A stretch of DNA of 60,000 bases from Phoronis australis (GCA_002633005.1 NMRA01000512.1:134142-194141); one strand, 5' to 3'. Positions 32,501 to 47,700 are shown, numbered from the stretch's first letter. Numbers and translations: made by a program. The notes: a model not told the origin generated them from the sequence alone.

Positions 32501-34798
32501 CCTACAGTTTAATGTAGATACTTCACTAAATACAGAGGTCCTTGGCACAACTTTAACTTGCACACTAATTCCTTATCTCTGTGGTTACTTGGACAAATTA
32601 GTTAAAAACACAGCATATATCCATGATGTGAATATGAAGTATGTTGAAAATTGTCTTTAAGAACGAGTTTTGCATCAAAAATGATCCATCATAAATCACT
32701 CAACTGTGTCAAGTAAGTATTGGGACGTGGTGTTGAGGAATAACACTGCATGATACGGGTTATATGAGCCCCCAACGTGCACCATTATTGCAAATTAAAG
32801 TAAAGTAACTTAGAGAATTTTTTGTTTTCACATTTACAAGTTTTGAATGAATAGGACTGCACTTTGTTTAGTGTAGATGATGTTAAAATAGCATTGTCAT
32901 TTGGTTCCTGATGTACATTAGCATAGTTAGGAGCATGCAAATACATCTTTGAAATGATACCAAATGCAGTTTAAACTATTAAAAGATACTAAAAACGACT
33001 TTCGAATTCACTTTTCTGAAATAAAGTATTGTAACCCTCGACAACCCTCAAAGGTTTGGATCAAAATTTGAAAACTTCGCACAAAGTCAGTTAAACGGAC
33101 AAGTGTGACCTACGCTTTAGGTGAGTTAACAACTGTAGGGACAGACCACGCACCGAGAACCATAATAACCAATTTAGATGAGGGAGAAAGTATGAGTTTT
33201 TTTGGTTGAATCCTGCTTTTACCACTCAAGTTTGATGCGTTAGCAGGTGACAGAATGAGGACTGATTGAAATCGCCAGAACAAATCCTTTTAATAATTTC
33301 CTTCTTTTTTCCAATTAGCAACACAACATACTGCATACAGTACAGGTGAAACAATATTGGAGCATCTCATTAACCAAAGTCATGAACTCTCATTATGCTA
33401 TGCTCAGCCTATAATGACAGAATAATTGGTTTCTGCTGAGGAAAACATTACTATTAAATAAAGTACATCTTGTTATCCACTGTTGTCAGGATAGCTTGAT
33501 GAAACACTGTAATTCTGAGAAGGGGTTCTCCAGTATGTTTTAGATAGGAAGCTGTAGCTAATAATAAGATACCCCATCACTCAGAGAGTGGGCTCCGAAC
33601 AAGGATATATTTAATGACTTTCAAAGAGCTTCTACGAGAAACTCACCCTTTGCCGTGAGTTGTTGAAGAGATACCAACCTTTTATCTACAGCAGGAGTTA
33701 TTATCAATTAGGCATATAGCCCTTTGTCCTGCTGTGAAGATTCTTCGACATTTGACTTTTAAATCAAGACAAAAACAGAATAGGAAGAGCTATCATGAGA
33801 AAATAAGAACGCCATTTACAGTAAAGATAAAATAGAGATAACATTGAAAACCCTTCTGTAGATTTGTGCCGCATTTTGAACTCCAAAGGAAACCCTTCTG
33901 TAGGAAACCGTCAGAAAGGATGCACTTTCATAGGAAAACTTGTCGTGATGATGTCACCCCAATGTTTACAAAAAACATTCTGAAATTCTGCTATTGTACA
34001 ACAAAATTAATTTTTTCTGTATGGATGTCAAGAACTCAACCCAGATGAAAATGTGGTTTTATTCGAAATAGTATCAAAATTTCTTTATAATATTAAATCT
34101 CTTTGTGTGAGTGGATAGAATTGTATACATGTGTATGAAAATAATTATTTACATTGATTTCGTAATCATATGTCATTGTAATCTTAACATCAGTTTTTTA
34201 ATTGATGCATTGGTGTTTAGTAAATGTATATAGATTTCTTTGTATTTATTTAACCCAGATATAATGCCTCTTTCTGGGTTATGTATATTCATTGTATTGA
34301 AGATTTCCTTATAAACATTAAAAAAAAAATATTCTGAGGCTCACGTCCGTTATACCTCTTCTGTGGCAGTGCCCTGCTTGTAATCAAGGGAGAGAAAGTC
34401 AGAGTACATCACTGTGTTATGGGTATGACTTCTCTACTAAAGACTGTAAAACTGTGGAAACAGATGTCAAGGTTTAATGGAGACAGAACCACTAAAAGTT
34501 ACACTGTTAAAGGTCAAACAAGATGGAAACTTTTGAAACCTTATACATAAAGAGAACAGTGACAGTGCTTGGTCAGCTGATAGGAAGTTCGTCCATTTCC
34601 AAGTGATGTTTTGATGTACCCCTTCCTGGTAGTTCTGAAGGACAAACGACGGGGAAGCTCCGTGTGCGCACATCGCTACCATTGTACAAGCAATATAATC
34701 AGGCCTCATAGCCTAGCAGAGCGGAAATGCAGAACACAGGAATTGGATTCAGTTTCTTAACCAGTATTTCAAAAAGGAGAGAAGTGTTCATCTTAATG

Positions 34799-34840
34799 GA
34801 TGATTGGTGTTTTTGTGTGTGTGTGTGTGTGTGTNGTGTT
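34799..34840. repeat. (GT)n microsatellite
   Basis: An uninterrupted GT run ends at a single unknown base at 34835, probably a sequencing slip. Confidence 0.9.
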
Positions 34841-35224
34841 ATGAATGCTTAACAATGGATTACATTGATATCTAGACTTTGAAACTGCTGCCATCTAGTG
34901 TTGAAACTAAACAAAAGATTTTGTAATCAGGTATTCACTTAACGAGCTTTAATGAGCTTTCCAACAATGTCCTTATACTCAGCACTCAACAATGCATGCC
35001 CTTAAGTAGTACATTAGGGTAGGTGAGTCAATGAAAACTTGTGGCTGTTTTCCAAGAAAAACGTACACTGGAATCAAATTTCTAAGAAAACACAGTTGAC
35101 ATGAAAAAATAATGCCTCAAGTGGTATTGAAACAAAATGGCTGACATATGAATACTTCCAACTCTCTTGTAAGCATGGAAGCTCAAATGAATGAAAGCTT
35201 AACCGTGGGGTTAACTTACCGTAA

Positions 35225-35390
35225 ACATTCGGGTTAACGCCCATGTTCGCTTAACCGCCCATCCCCTACTTTAGGTAGATTTTCGATTTAACCGCCCACT
35301 GCTCGGTTAACCACCCATCTGCAATTTTTGAAGATTTCCAGTTAAGCGCCCACCTCTTGGTTAAAGCACCCATCCCCGACTTTTGAAGAT
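35225..35390. repeat. degenerate repeat of a GTTAACCGCCCAT motif
   Basis: At least six variants (GTTAACGCCCAT, CTTAACCGCCCAT, GTTAACCACCCAT, GTTAAGCGCCCAC and others) lie 15-40 nt apart, separated by TTTTGAAGAT-like spacers. Confidence 0.7.
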
Positions 35391-36336
35391 AGATGCTTAC
35401 GCGACCAGTACTTAAAGGAAATGCACGATTACCCATTTTTAGATAAAAATTGATGATAACGAAGAGTGCAATGACAGCATCGGAGACTGTGGTTTGGCAA
35501 TGTGAATTATAATAAAAGTAACAAATTATTGTCCCAGGTCATGGATTTGCTTCAAAATGTAATACCTTCAAAGTTTTGTCACTTTATTTTCTTCCCATGT
35601 TCGCAAAAGTAAGAACCCCGCTGGCTTCCAATACCTATGATTTCAGCAAAGCCGTCTGCCGCGCTAAGTTTCCGTCTGCAGTGCTCTAGATAAAACTTGT
35701 ATTCGAAAAAATAAAGCCAGAGAAACGTGACAGTGGTCTTGCAAACACTCCTAACTCGCTTTAGGTGGGAATCTCTCGGATTTTGAATAAATACCTTAAG
35801 TCTGTGAATATTGTTTCCACCTACGTTTTTAGCCCTCCCGAGTAATTTTGTTTCTTCATTGGATAGTTTCAGCCGGAACAAAATACTTCCCATTCGAGTC
35901 TGAAATATCTACGACGTAGGAGTTCCCACGCTCTGGAGTGCAAGTTACCTTGGCTGCATTATATGAGTGACACGTGACTCATATGCGAGTTCTCAACCCC
36001 GGAAAGAAGGTCTCGGGAATTAATGATTGCCGCTGTCTTTTGGCATAAAAAAAACGAGATGCATATTGAAACCACAGGCGGCCTCAGCTTCTGATCATCC
36101 ACAAAACACTATATAATACTACAAGGTATGACACTCCCGACTAGAAATTCCACGGGTGCTTCACTTCAGCCGTCCATAGCAAACAAAAAACTTAATAAAT
36201 GTACACAAAACAGAGGTTCAACAAACCATGAGGAATTGTTCTTTCACCCAACACCATTCACGGTGTCCTGCTTCACCCAGTTCACAAGAAATTCGTGGTC
36301 AAAGCACAAAAATCTTCCCAAAAAGCCCGTCCGGAG

Positions 36337-36507
36337 TTTGTAAATCTAAGGTCAAGGACGATTATCACGGAATTACCCGATGAGTTACGGATGAATGGCA
36401 GTTGCCGATTTGTCACAGAAAGTTATGAAATCGTGACAATCGGCAATTGCCGTTCATCCGTAACTCATCGGATAATTCCGTATCGTCCTTTACCTTCGAT
36501 TTACAAA
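36337..36507. repeat. large palindrome, about 75-80-bp arms with a short loop
   Basis: The left arm starts TTTGTAAATCTAAGGTCAAG and the right arm ends GATTTACAAA. The arms are about 90% complementary, with the centre near 36420 (AAAGTTATGAAA). GGAG stands on both sides (36333-36336 and 36508-36511), possibly a short target duplication. RNA from either strand would form a long hairpin. It may be a MITE of the foldback type. Confidence 0.9.
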
Positions 36508-36784
36508 GGAGTTTCTCAGTGATACTCTGGGTGTTTATCCTAAGTGGAAAACTAATTGTGTACATTTTGACACTCTACTGTCTCAAAATTTAAACCATTG
36601 TATCATAGACCCTGTGTCAAAATACAGCAGTGATTGGGAGGATTCAGAATTTTAAATAAAGTACGCACAATGTTAATGTTTATACCAATGTACCCCTTTG
36701 AATCTGCGCATCATGCGTGGAATGGCAGATTTTCCATCAATAACATTAAGAATGACAAGGGTAACAAAAACATGTAACCTCAGA

Positions 36785-36863
36785 AACAACATATTGAGAT
36801 GCCATTCCAAACAACACATTGAGATGCCATTCCAAACAACATCTTGAAATGCCATTCCAAACA
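36785..36863. repeat. 25-bp tandem repeat, three copies
   Basis: The unit AACAACATATTGAGATGCCATTCCA has one or two changes per copy. The next sequence holds a single relative of the 135-bp repeat family. Confidence 0.92.
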
Positions 36864-39800
36864 GGTTTCAATTTATTTCAAACATCAGCATCATATTGCG
36901 ATACTACAAAAACTCACACAAAACAAAAACAAAACTGCCACTAAGAGGCGCCACAGTAGTTGGCGCCGTCCAAAAATCGTTGGTATATGCCCTCTTCCCG
37001 TGAGAAGATATCTGATTTACATAATTATCTTAAAAGTGGCTTCAGGCCGACAAAGAAGATGATGCCAAAACCAACTAAAAGAATAAAAACAGCCACTAAT
37101 AACCAGTAGCCATGCCTGTAAAAACAACGCATTGTTCGCATTGTTTGACGTTCTTTAAAACTTCATGTAGTCAACACAAATATTGCCTGCAACAGGTCAG
37201 ACAGTTAATAACAAAGCTTTTATGAAATGCGCTTCAAGACAAAAAATGTCACCCTGCTAAGACTATTTTGGCAGTTTTGCTGTTTTTCCATTAAGCTAAT
37301 CTGACTGCGTGACTGTGTGTAGACCATTGATTAAGATAATATAACACTAACAAGCTACATCCATTTCCTGTTGACTTATCCATGCGAACTAGCCATGGCT
37401 GAAGAACATGGTTTGTTAATGTCCACTTCAGGGTTCAACTGGTTTAAGGTTTTTAATTTGGCAAGTTAGTACTAAAAGCTTGACACAGCTTTCTAGGGAG
37501 CAGATGAAATGTACAAAAAAATTATTGTTTCTGCTATTTAATTCTCCCAGCAATTTTTGTTTTATTTGAATTATATTTTCAGCTCAAAACAGGGCACAGG
37601 GCTTCAAAGGTATAATTATATGCAAATTAATGCAAATAGTTATTTTCATCAACGAGCATCCATTCCTTTTCAAAGATTCTGGCCAGGGATTCTAACAAAT
37701 TCCATACTTGAAACCCCAAAAGGCCAAAAATTACACAATTGGTTATGACCTGTGTATGGGTCATTTTGAAAACCGCCGACTCACTTTATAGACAGAAAAA
37801 TTCGACCAAGTTCACCCGGCATCAGGTGACACAGGGCTAAAGAGAGCCTGAACAATTACAGCCGACATCAAGCGATGCTGAGAAAAACGTATACCGACCC
37901 ATTCTGAAATTCAAGCTGGCATAATGTGAATATTTTTATTCCAAAATTTGTTTAACTTAAAACTAGCACATCGCATCAAGTCAAAAAAATCACAATTGTA
38001 ACCCAATAAGCCGTTTTTGTAGGATTGTCATAAAATTCACTGGCCTTTGAACAAACTGAGCTTGGTAAGCTTCTACCTTACATTACAGGTATTGCATGAT
38101 GCAGTGTGGAGTTATGCAGTTAAATGCTGCACAATACACAGGCATCACGACCCACTATGGTTCATCTGCAAGATGACGGACTACTCCGCTGAACGTGATA
38201 TCAACTCTAGTTATATTTATCTCATTGTAACAAACCACCGGTGCCGGTTACCCGAATAATGGGGGCTTTGTTTTCGAGTTATTTTTACCGACGCAGGTAT
38301 GTGTACGAACTACTTCTTTATCAGTCTCATCTCATTGGTATACTTATTTTGACTTCACACAAAACTAGAATGAAAAATGTCAGATTACTAATTTCAGGTT
38401 TGGTTTCTTGTCCACTGATTAGACCCGGGGGCCCTGCTTGTGGGTGAAGTTGCACGCAGGAAGAAAACGCAAAACACGAGAATTTTAGTATTTTTACTGC
38501 GATGCGAATTAAGTTTTATGTCATCATTCATTTCTTAAAGTTATTAGTGCCTTTACACCAGCATGTATGGTCTTATGTTGAGTTCCCATCAACTATTAAA
38601 CTCGGTTATAACCGTTCTGCACCCCCAGCTTTTGTTCAGAGTTGCTTCCGCACATTCACACCAAGAATTAAAACCCAAGTTCTTGCAATTAAGTCGCAAA
38701 AGATCCACCCATTTAATTTAAACAAAAGGTAACAACTTTTACAAGTTAGATAAAACGTTGTAACAAGTTAGATAAAACGTTTACAAGTTACACAAAACGT
38801 TGGACCCAAGTTACAACCGTTACAACAGTAAGCTACACCACACATCACATAACATCATAATTGTAATACAGTTGTAACTTTTTCAACCAGTTTTAAACTG
38901 TTCATGTAAAGGGTTATAACCTCTACGTCAGGTTATAACTGAATTGCGTGAACAGCACATCAGTCAGGGCATGCAGTCAGTGACATCAGCTGAGTCCCTG
39001 TGTGAACAACAGATGAAGCAGGAAAACCTGAGGTATTCAAAACAGAAGACCAAATCTACACCTGCAGACCCCACCCTTCAAAGAAAAAGTTCAGTTGCCA
39101 GTTTTTAAAATTCATGAATCGTTGAAAATCATTTTCTATAAAAATAAATTCCAGATGACTCCCAAGAATTTGATTTAAAAAGTTGAAATGCCAGAATGAT
39201 TGAAATCGCAAAGTATTTGTCTTGCTAACATAAAATTCACTTTCCCAGATGCACTAAAAACGGGTGAATGGAATGGCTGCTACTACATACAGATTTTACA
39301 GACACATTTTACAAAATAGAAAATCTGAAAATGTCGCTGCAGCAACAAGTCACCCACTATTGATTGGTTGTACGTGCTACTTTCTGGTTGCCAAGGCAAA
39401 GGCGGCCGAGGAAACTGTATGTGCGCCAGGTTGACCAATCAGTTGCATTGCTGCACAGTATTAATTGATTGAGCGACATATTGCCAGTGTAAAGCTTACG
39501 GTGGACCCAACAGGTTGTTTCAGTGACAGAGATCAGTTTCAAACAGCCAGGTAAGATGTAGTTAAAGCCATACGGTAATGTGGAACCGATTTTGAACAAA
39601 AAATCATTTTCTCAAACACTGACTTAACAGTACCACCAGGGATCGAAGTACTATTTTGACAAATCCGCAACAAAATTTATGCTAACGATGATTTAAGCTT
39701 TTCATAAACTTTAGTTTGGTAAGAAATTTGGAAAATATCATCTGCTTAATATTTATGTAGTAACCTGTTTAGTTAAGAAGGTGAGGACTTGTACAAATTC

Positions 39801-41739
39801 AATATAAAATAAACAAGTACAATAATACAAGCATTATTGTTTTGTGCAAATCAAAATTCATTATACACAATTCAAAATGGAGTAACTTTAGTAGTTACTC
39901 ACTTGTTGAAGTAACTCTTTTATAACCTGATTTGAAATTATGCAGTAACAGTAGTCAAGAAATATAAAAAGCTTGATTTAGCCAAGACTAGTTAAAATAC
40001 TGACAGATTTGCAGTCAATTAACACACAGTTAATTGCATGAGGAAGTTATAGTTAGCGACAGAATTTACTGACTAAAAATAATGTTAATCATTCTGAGGA
40101 TGGAAATCGTTTTTTTTTTCTCAAATGCTTTTTTAATTTGCTTTCAACTTTTTTCAAAGGTTTTTTACTTTGAATATTTGCAATTTTTCAAAACATTGTG
40201 TAGAGTTAGCTTGGCACAGAGCTTGAAAGTGCTGCAGTTTACAAAAACTATGAAATAAAATTTCGCTTGTATGCGAGATTTTCCCAGGTTGGAAAGACCA
40301 ATTAGTCAGCAGCTATTTTTGCTCAAAGTCAGTGACATTTTACACTACTGAAGACATACCTTTACACAAAATATTCCAGCCAGCTCATCTGGATTACCAC
40401 ATTTTCCAATGGGATGTCAGTCAATGTTTGTGAATATCACCTACTGAGTGAACCCTTTCAATACACACACAATTTACTAATGGGAAGGATCAATTATCAG
40501 CACTGTTAGCATTAGACCACTTAGAGTGTTTAATCTACCCTGCCTACAGGGAGGAGTACTGCATCAGCTAAGGTTTGTTTCGAAAATTAAGTTATTTTAA
40601 AAGCAATAAAATCTTCATTTTCAATGGAAATTTCTGATACTAAGCCTCAGGGTTACACATCCTCTGTTATGGAAATAGTTTGCAGAGAACTGAGTGAATA
40701 CGCTAGTAGTGAGGTTGTCCCCAGGGTCAGTGTTCTGATAAAATGTGGCTACATTCTACTATTGGTTATTATGTTCTGATCATCACGTTACAGGAACTCT
40801 TCATTTACTAAGTTAGCGCACAATATGGCCAACAAGTGAAATTATAGTTTGCCAAATTTATTCACAAAAATAAAAATTAAAAAAATAGTGTGTTATTGGC
40901 GTAATTTGTACTGTGTAGATGTCATAAAACAATGCTTAGTGAAGTGCCCATAACTGACCTATTGCAAGCTCCGCCCCTTTTTGCAAAATGTTGACAAACA
41001 AATAAGTTTTACCCAGCAATATGTTCTTAGTCAGGTAAAACGGTGGCTTGGAAATGAAGGTGTGTCAAGAATGCTATGTTCTGATTGGTCAGTTAAGCCC
41101 TCACTCAAAATCCTGGCGATAGGTCAATTTGCAGAAAGGTTAACCAGCCTTCAAAAAATGGAAAAATGATAATTTTGTCAAACATTTTTCAGCAAAATAC
41201 CTAGAGAATTGTCGTATCTTGTATTAACAGGAGAGGCTTGATTTTCTTCAGTTACACTGCTAAGCAACGAGCATTAATTTGTGTATCAAATATGACAGTC
41301 TTATCACTGAGTATGGTTCAAGCTCACTTAGGCGTTGGGGTATCAAAACCCCAAATGTCAGCAAAAGATTTGATGAAGTTTCACCTGTCTGCCATCTTGT
41401 CAGCCGTCTTGTGTCTGAAATTCGTGAGATTTTACTGGAGTCAGTTACAGCTAACCCCTTTAAACAACTAAGTGACCCTTTACCATAGAAACGCCTGTGC
41501 TTCAATCAGTGATAATGTTTTAACAAAACAAATCAAACAAGGACTGAAGAAATGGCCTTAAGGTATTCTAAGCAATTTTTTTTAGAAAAAAATATCCCTA
41601 TAGCAGGTGACATCCAATGTTGATGACAAACAGGTAGGGGGTGAAAATAAGCAGTGAAAGTGGAAGGTCTCTTGAAATAAACGCGACTTCCTGTTGTAGG
41701 CAAACCTGCTACAGCCGGACACATTCGCCACACGGCGAC

Positions 41740-44700
41740 ATGGTCTTAACGCTAGTATGGGTCACATGTCTAGCTTCCATTCTACTCACCGCCAATGCCC
41801 AGTCAGCAGTATCCAGTAACATGGGGGTTATCCCCCGCGGTGTCTGCCCCACTCTCAAGGCTCTCTCCTGGGATTACCCTCCCTACACAAGATTATACCT
41901 GGATGGCAAGTTCAACCTTCAACACAGCATCATGCACATCGTTCTGTCCAAGATCATCAACAAGTGTTGCCTTAGCAACACAACTCTAGAGCAACATTTC
42001 ACCTCGTTGCCCGGCAACGAAATGGAAGCTACATTGACAGAGAACATCACATTCGCATTTCCAGTCAGTCGCAACATGGACAGGCTAACAGCTAGTGAGA
42101 AGATTCCTGAGCAATCCTTCATACCTATCATTATCTCCCCTGGTAAGTCGTTATCTCCCCTGGTAAGTCGTTATCTCCCCTGGTAAGTCTAGCACAATGC
42201 CTACCGCACAATTAGTACATTATTCATGTTCATTATAACAGCTATATAATACAACATAATTTCTCATAAGGAACCTTTGTAATGCAAGTCCATTTGAATA
42301 TCAAGCCATGTCCTATAAAGAATGACCACTTTAACAATGAATTTGGCTTCTACACAGCCGTCATGAAGGGAACTCCACATCGAGTTTGTTAGTATTTTTG
42401 TTCTGTACTACAGACAGTACATTGACAGTCAAGATGCCAGACATTTGGATTATCCTAATAGATTGTTGTTTGGAATACCCAACACTTTCAAAATCACCGA
42501 CTTATGTTTCAGAATACAGCAGCTAAAACCGATCTTAAAAACGTTGAATGCCGTGACATTCTGAGCCACTATGGTTAAAGCTTTCATTAAGAAAGTTCAA
42601 GGAAACAATTGCAAAAATACTGTTGTTTTATAATAGAAGACAATGCCTGTCATGCATTACACAAAGCATAATCGGTCATTATGAGAAGGCATTTAGGATG
42701 TTTGAGTCAGAAAGCCACTAAGCCTCTTAAAGACATAATCCAAAGGTTTAACATTAAAATATTAATATTTGGAAGATGTTGTACAATAGGTGAATGTGTT
42801 TTGATCAGTGTGATAGCTGATGTGTTATGCCTTCTACAGATGTTCTTAACTTTTGTGATGACATCACTCACAGACAGCTAACCCAAGCAAACACTGTGAG
42901 GTGAAGTGTTAGAGTGAGAGCCCTCTGTTGGTGTCTGGGGGGCCAATGGAGAACATGTTACAAGGTGGAAACTCTTCCTCCACTTCAACTTGCAATTGGT
43001 TCTTGCTTCATTAAAAATTATTTCTCACAAGCTGCAGCTCTTTTTTCATGTTCCAGGGCTCGTTCCAAGAACACTAGCTTAGCTAATACAAATCTTAAAT
43101 TTCGTTACAAATTTTTTATTTCATTGAGTATTTAATTTTGTTAATTTTGTTAATTTTTGTACAGCCGTACACTACAAACTTTGGAAACAAGGAAGTTAAG
43201 TTTTCTTCCTGATTACTTTAGTTTAACATTTTGATAAAATAAATTATAACAGTTACAACGCATTGAGTGCTAAATTGACAATTGTATTGTACACCAAGTT
43301 CATGTTTACACATTATCAAACACAGGCAAGTTGTGCCTTCTGTCAGACATGAAAGGAATTGTGGTTTATGAGAAAAGAATTAAGTTCATGGTAACTAAAT
43401 TAGTATTGGTGACAAAAGAACTACATAGCATCAGAAAACAACTACTTTTAGACCAGAAAACAAGACTCGATGACAACTGACCAGTCAGGTCATGCAAGAG
43501 GAACATTGCGTTAGCAAATGCCCCCATCTGTTATATGGGAATATTGTGACTTTTTAATTCTTTGTCTGAAAATGATGTCAGAACCTATAGTCTCATATTT
43601 GGAAATATATGTCATTATATTGTGTGGATGACTGAACTGAATCAACTTCTGTTACCATTTCAAACATTCTGAGCATTGACACTTATCAGTCAAGAGACGC
43701 CTTGGAGCAGGCCTGTGCCTTTAATGTGAGCATCTACAATCATCAAGACAGCCTTCTAGTGAATAATTTAAGCATTTTCTCAACTTAATGATGAAAGATT
43801 AATATCAAACAAATCATGCGTGATTGATCACCTTGGATGCCTTGAGTACTAATCCTAACCACAAGTTAACGTTACTGAGGATCCTAGAAAAATTCTAATT
43901 TTGAAATATCAGATCTCAGAAATGGCTCGTCAGGTCCACATGAAACTCTCAGATACTGTTTTATGCACTGTTTATGCATGAGGAGCTATCAAAAAATAGG
44001 ACTGAAAATTTTTGTGAAATGAAACAAGACTTTACAAAAATAATTATAAGTGTTTTGAGATTTAACCTTGAGCATCTACTGTGTATCAAATGAAATTTGA
44101 TCATTTTAGATATTGTTATTTTGCTATAAATGTACCTTTGTTTTTCGCTAATTTTTTACAAAAAACTTATGGTCACATGACCAAGTTAATTAAAGCTAGG
44201 TAGACAGCTAAAAATCAAAATCTTGAGGCTTTCAACTTCAACAAAATACATACTTACAGAGTCGTAGTTATTTTGTTAATTGCACAGATTAGTTGATAAG
44301 GTCGTACAAAACTGTGACATCATGAGGAAGTGGAGACCTTTGCCGGCATCTCTTTAAAATAATTCAAACAATAAATGGAGTTATTTTTTTAACCACTTCT
44401 GTTGTATTATTAGAAAACTGACCTTTTCACAAATATGCACCAACGAAAATGTAAACGTTAAGTTAATTAAATGGTGTGAATTTGAGTGTGAATGAGTGTA
44501 TGAAAGTCCTCCCCCTTCCCATTTCAATCCCCCTTTTTTAATAATCTCGGCTAATTATCCGCCCAATCATTAGGAATAATTTTCCAGATATTTATTTGTT
44601 CTTTTAGTATAACGTATTGTCCTCTAGTATGTTGTAAAGATATATAGTTGGTTCCACCCAACCCCAGCCATACCTACTAATCACTAATGATATGCTTTCT

Positions 44701-47700
44701 GGGTAAATTAACATATTGAAAAAGAAAATAAATGAGGAAGTTGCCTTCCCAATTTAAGAAGGGATATTTGCTGGTTGATTTGAGGGAAGATTATTAGAAA
44801 ACTAATCAGACGTAATGGCCACCGAGCAATAAGGGGATTATGAAATTTCAGACAGACGATCACATGGCAGACAGACGATCACGTGGCAAACGGACGATCA
44901 CGGCGCAGCTGTTGGGCAAGTGGTCTGAAATTGACTAAAGACACAAACTTATTTCTGAACAATAATTAAACCTCACTTGAGCAAAACGGCAAAGCGTTTG
45001 ATAATATATACATAACTGCTAATTACTGGCATACTTTCTTCAAATTATTTCTAAACTGTAATGTGCCCCTAATTACTTAGCAACCATTGTTAAGCAACTG
45101 TGACGTGGGAGCGTAAGATCAATTTCCTGTTTTCAGTCACTTTCATGAAAGAGACGGTGTCCACTGATGGCTGCCAAATGCTGTATTAGACCATTTGAAC
45201 TGTGCAGAGGTGCTGACGAATACAGTCTAGTCAGTGACAGCTGATTCATATGTATATATACGATTAGCACAGCTTTCACCTAAGTGATGTGAAGGGATTT
45301 CATGTGCATCTGAGCAAAGCACTCACGCTCTGCTACCCAAAAACTGGACCAGCTCAATCCCAAGTTCATTGGCCTCATGCTAATTGGTCAGAGCCTGATC
45401 ATGTAACATGGATTACTATAGGCCCTCCCCCTGTATCATGTAACATGGATTACTATAGGCCCTCCCCTGTATCATGCAACATGGATTACTATTGGCCCTC
45501 CACCTGTATCATGTAACATGGATTACTATAGGACCCCCCTGTATCATATAACATGGATTACTATAGGCCCTCCCCTGTATCATGTAACATGGATTACTAT
45601 AGGCCCTCCCCCTGTATCATGTAACATGGATTACTATAGGCCCTCCCCCTGTATCACTCTACTTACCTACAATCAAGCTTTTCTTGAAAGGAATTTAAGA
45701 TGTGAGGTTATTTGCAATAAACATGATTTGCTGCGAAATGTTCTGCTATAAATGGCACAATAAACAAAGTCTACTTCACTGCTAAAGTCAGATGCCTTGA
45801 CGGCAATAATTGGCGACTCGTAATAAAATAGTAAAAACATTCTGTTTGATATTTATGGTCAAAGCTAATAACTTCAGAAAATCTATTCAATCCACAGACG
45901 TTGTAAAAACAATCATGTTCCCTTGCTAACAACACCGACACGTATTTCAAGCTTGGTCATCAATGGCCATTTGGACTTCATTCAAACTTCAATTTAAAAT
46001 CAATAGTTTCTGCCTTTTCCTCGTCGAAACCATTCTATAAGTTTTGCATTGAATTACATACTTGTTGTTTACTGAACGAATCCTGATAGCAACCTAAGTG
46101 AAAAACTGGAATTCAAAGCAATATCGATAACTGTTGTTTAAACAAAGTTAGTCAGAACAATAGGAAAATAAGTAAGTGGATAAGGATTCCTATGACAAGC
46201 AATAATGAAAGTAAAATGCCTGGAGTCAATTTCGCTTAGAGGCAGGTTTCTCGAACCAAAGTGTTACAATTTTTGAAATTTTTAACTTCTATCAGAATGT
46301 CAGGTTGTAAACAAGTTAGCATATGGACATTAAACTTGAAAAAGAGACAAATGAATAAAAATATCAATATGCCAAGACTTTAACTGTTGATGGAAACCAT
46401 TATCATTTTAGTTTGGTTCGTGTGACAACCAGGAAACCTGAGATTAGCTATAATCCAGACTTTTAATTAAATATTGTATTCACATGAATCTCTCCTTCCC
46501 AAATAAGTAGTTATGGGGAATACATTTTAATTCGAGTACTGGTAGTACACAAACTTTTGAGAAAGTAAGTATACCTTTTGTTGTAGCCCCAAATTTCCAA
46601 GGAATTAGGCAAATCAACATAATCTATGCATCCATATATTAAGTAGAAAAATCTTGATAATCAGGTGTATTTTACACATATCCTACAACGAAAAACAGTT
46701 TTAAGTCAAGACCACAATGGAACATTGTTTCAGAAAATGGCTTTAGTTTGTAAAGTTTAAAAACTATTCCATTCTATTTTATCAATAAACATGGAAATGG
46801 TTCAATTACAAAGCTTGCCTCAAAAATTTAGTTGCCATGACCAACACCAATAGTCATTTACCAATGCAACAACTACCGTACATGAAAAAATGCCTGGTCG
46901 CTAAATGGTGGTAAAAGACACAAAATGGCCGACAAGTGATCATTATTTTTTCATTTTTTCATGTAAGATAGGCAACACCACATAATTGTTAAGATCTATG
47001 CAATAGCTGAGTTCACCAGTACCAAACCCTGTAGTGTTGTAACTAACCGTTACCAGTCAAACCTTCAGTTAAAATCGTTTTAACGCCAACTAGGTTTTAA
47101 TCGCTAGTGGTCAGTGATATTGTTTTCTGATTCACCCCAGATAGTGCCATGGCATGCCACTGTCTTCAATGAGATTTGACAGAAGCACCATTTACAGTTG
47201 TAGCTTTGACAACTGCCGTGTTCACAAAAAGTTATAAACCTCTCGCTAAACCACTCTCACAGCAGACTACAGTCACAACTTTTAAAACTGGTTTTAAAGT
47301 GTTTAAATCGAGAGTTAAAATATTTAATTTCAGGTTTTGTAAGTTATAACTGCGGTGTGAACAAGGTACATGTTGAAGAGAAATTGTAAACATTCACAAC
47401 ATAATTAGTCCACGAAAATGAAAAATATCAAAATTTGTACTTAACTTATGAGATTTTATCATTATGTGCTCTTGTAGGAGCCATCTATATCAACTACCAG
47501 GCACCAGGGGGTTACATCCTGCAGATCTTCATGCAAATGTGGCCACTGTCCATTCTTCTCATAGTGGCTACAGGCTTCGCTGGGATCATTATCTGGGCAC
47601 TGGTGAGTACAGCCAGTGGGATTCCATATGCACAGCTACGGCATTCCATGTGCACAGCTACAGCATTCCATATGCACAGCTACAGCATTCCATATGCACA

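Larger units (their letters stand above)
32500..41700. other. gene-poor region, no gene recognised
   Basis: It may be intergenic or an intron of the SMYD3-like gene. It contains a GT microsatellite (34799-34840, with one N), a GTTAACCGCCCAT-type repeat (35225-35390), a palindrome (36337-36507), a 25-bp repeat (36785-36863) and three ACAAGTTAGATAAAACGTT-like units at 38730-38800. A 104-codon minus-strand frame at 35579-35893 has no recognisable domain. Confidence 0.55.

Noticed and set aside
33647-33685. 39-nt candidate SMYD3 exon on the minus strand (acceptor CTGCTGTAG, donor GTGAGT, correct phase)
   Set aside because: The encoded 13 residues do not resemble the post-SET region, so correct phase alone could be chance.
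35579-35893. 104-codon minus-strand open frame starting MGSILFRLKLSNEETK
   Set aside because: It matches no family I know, and no splice partners or other exons were seen.
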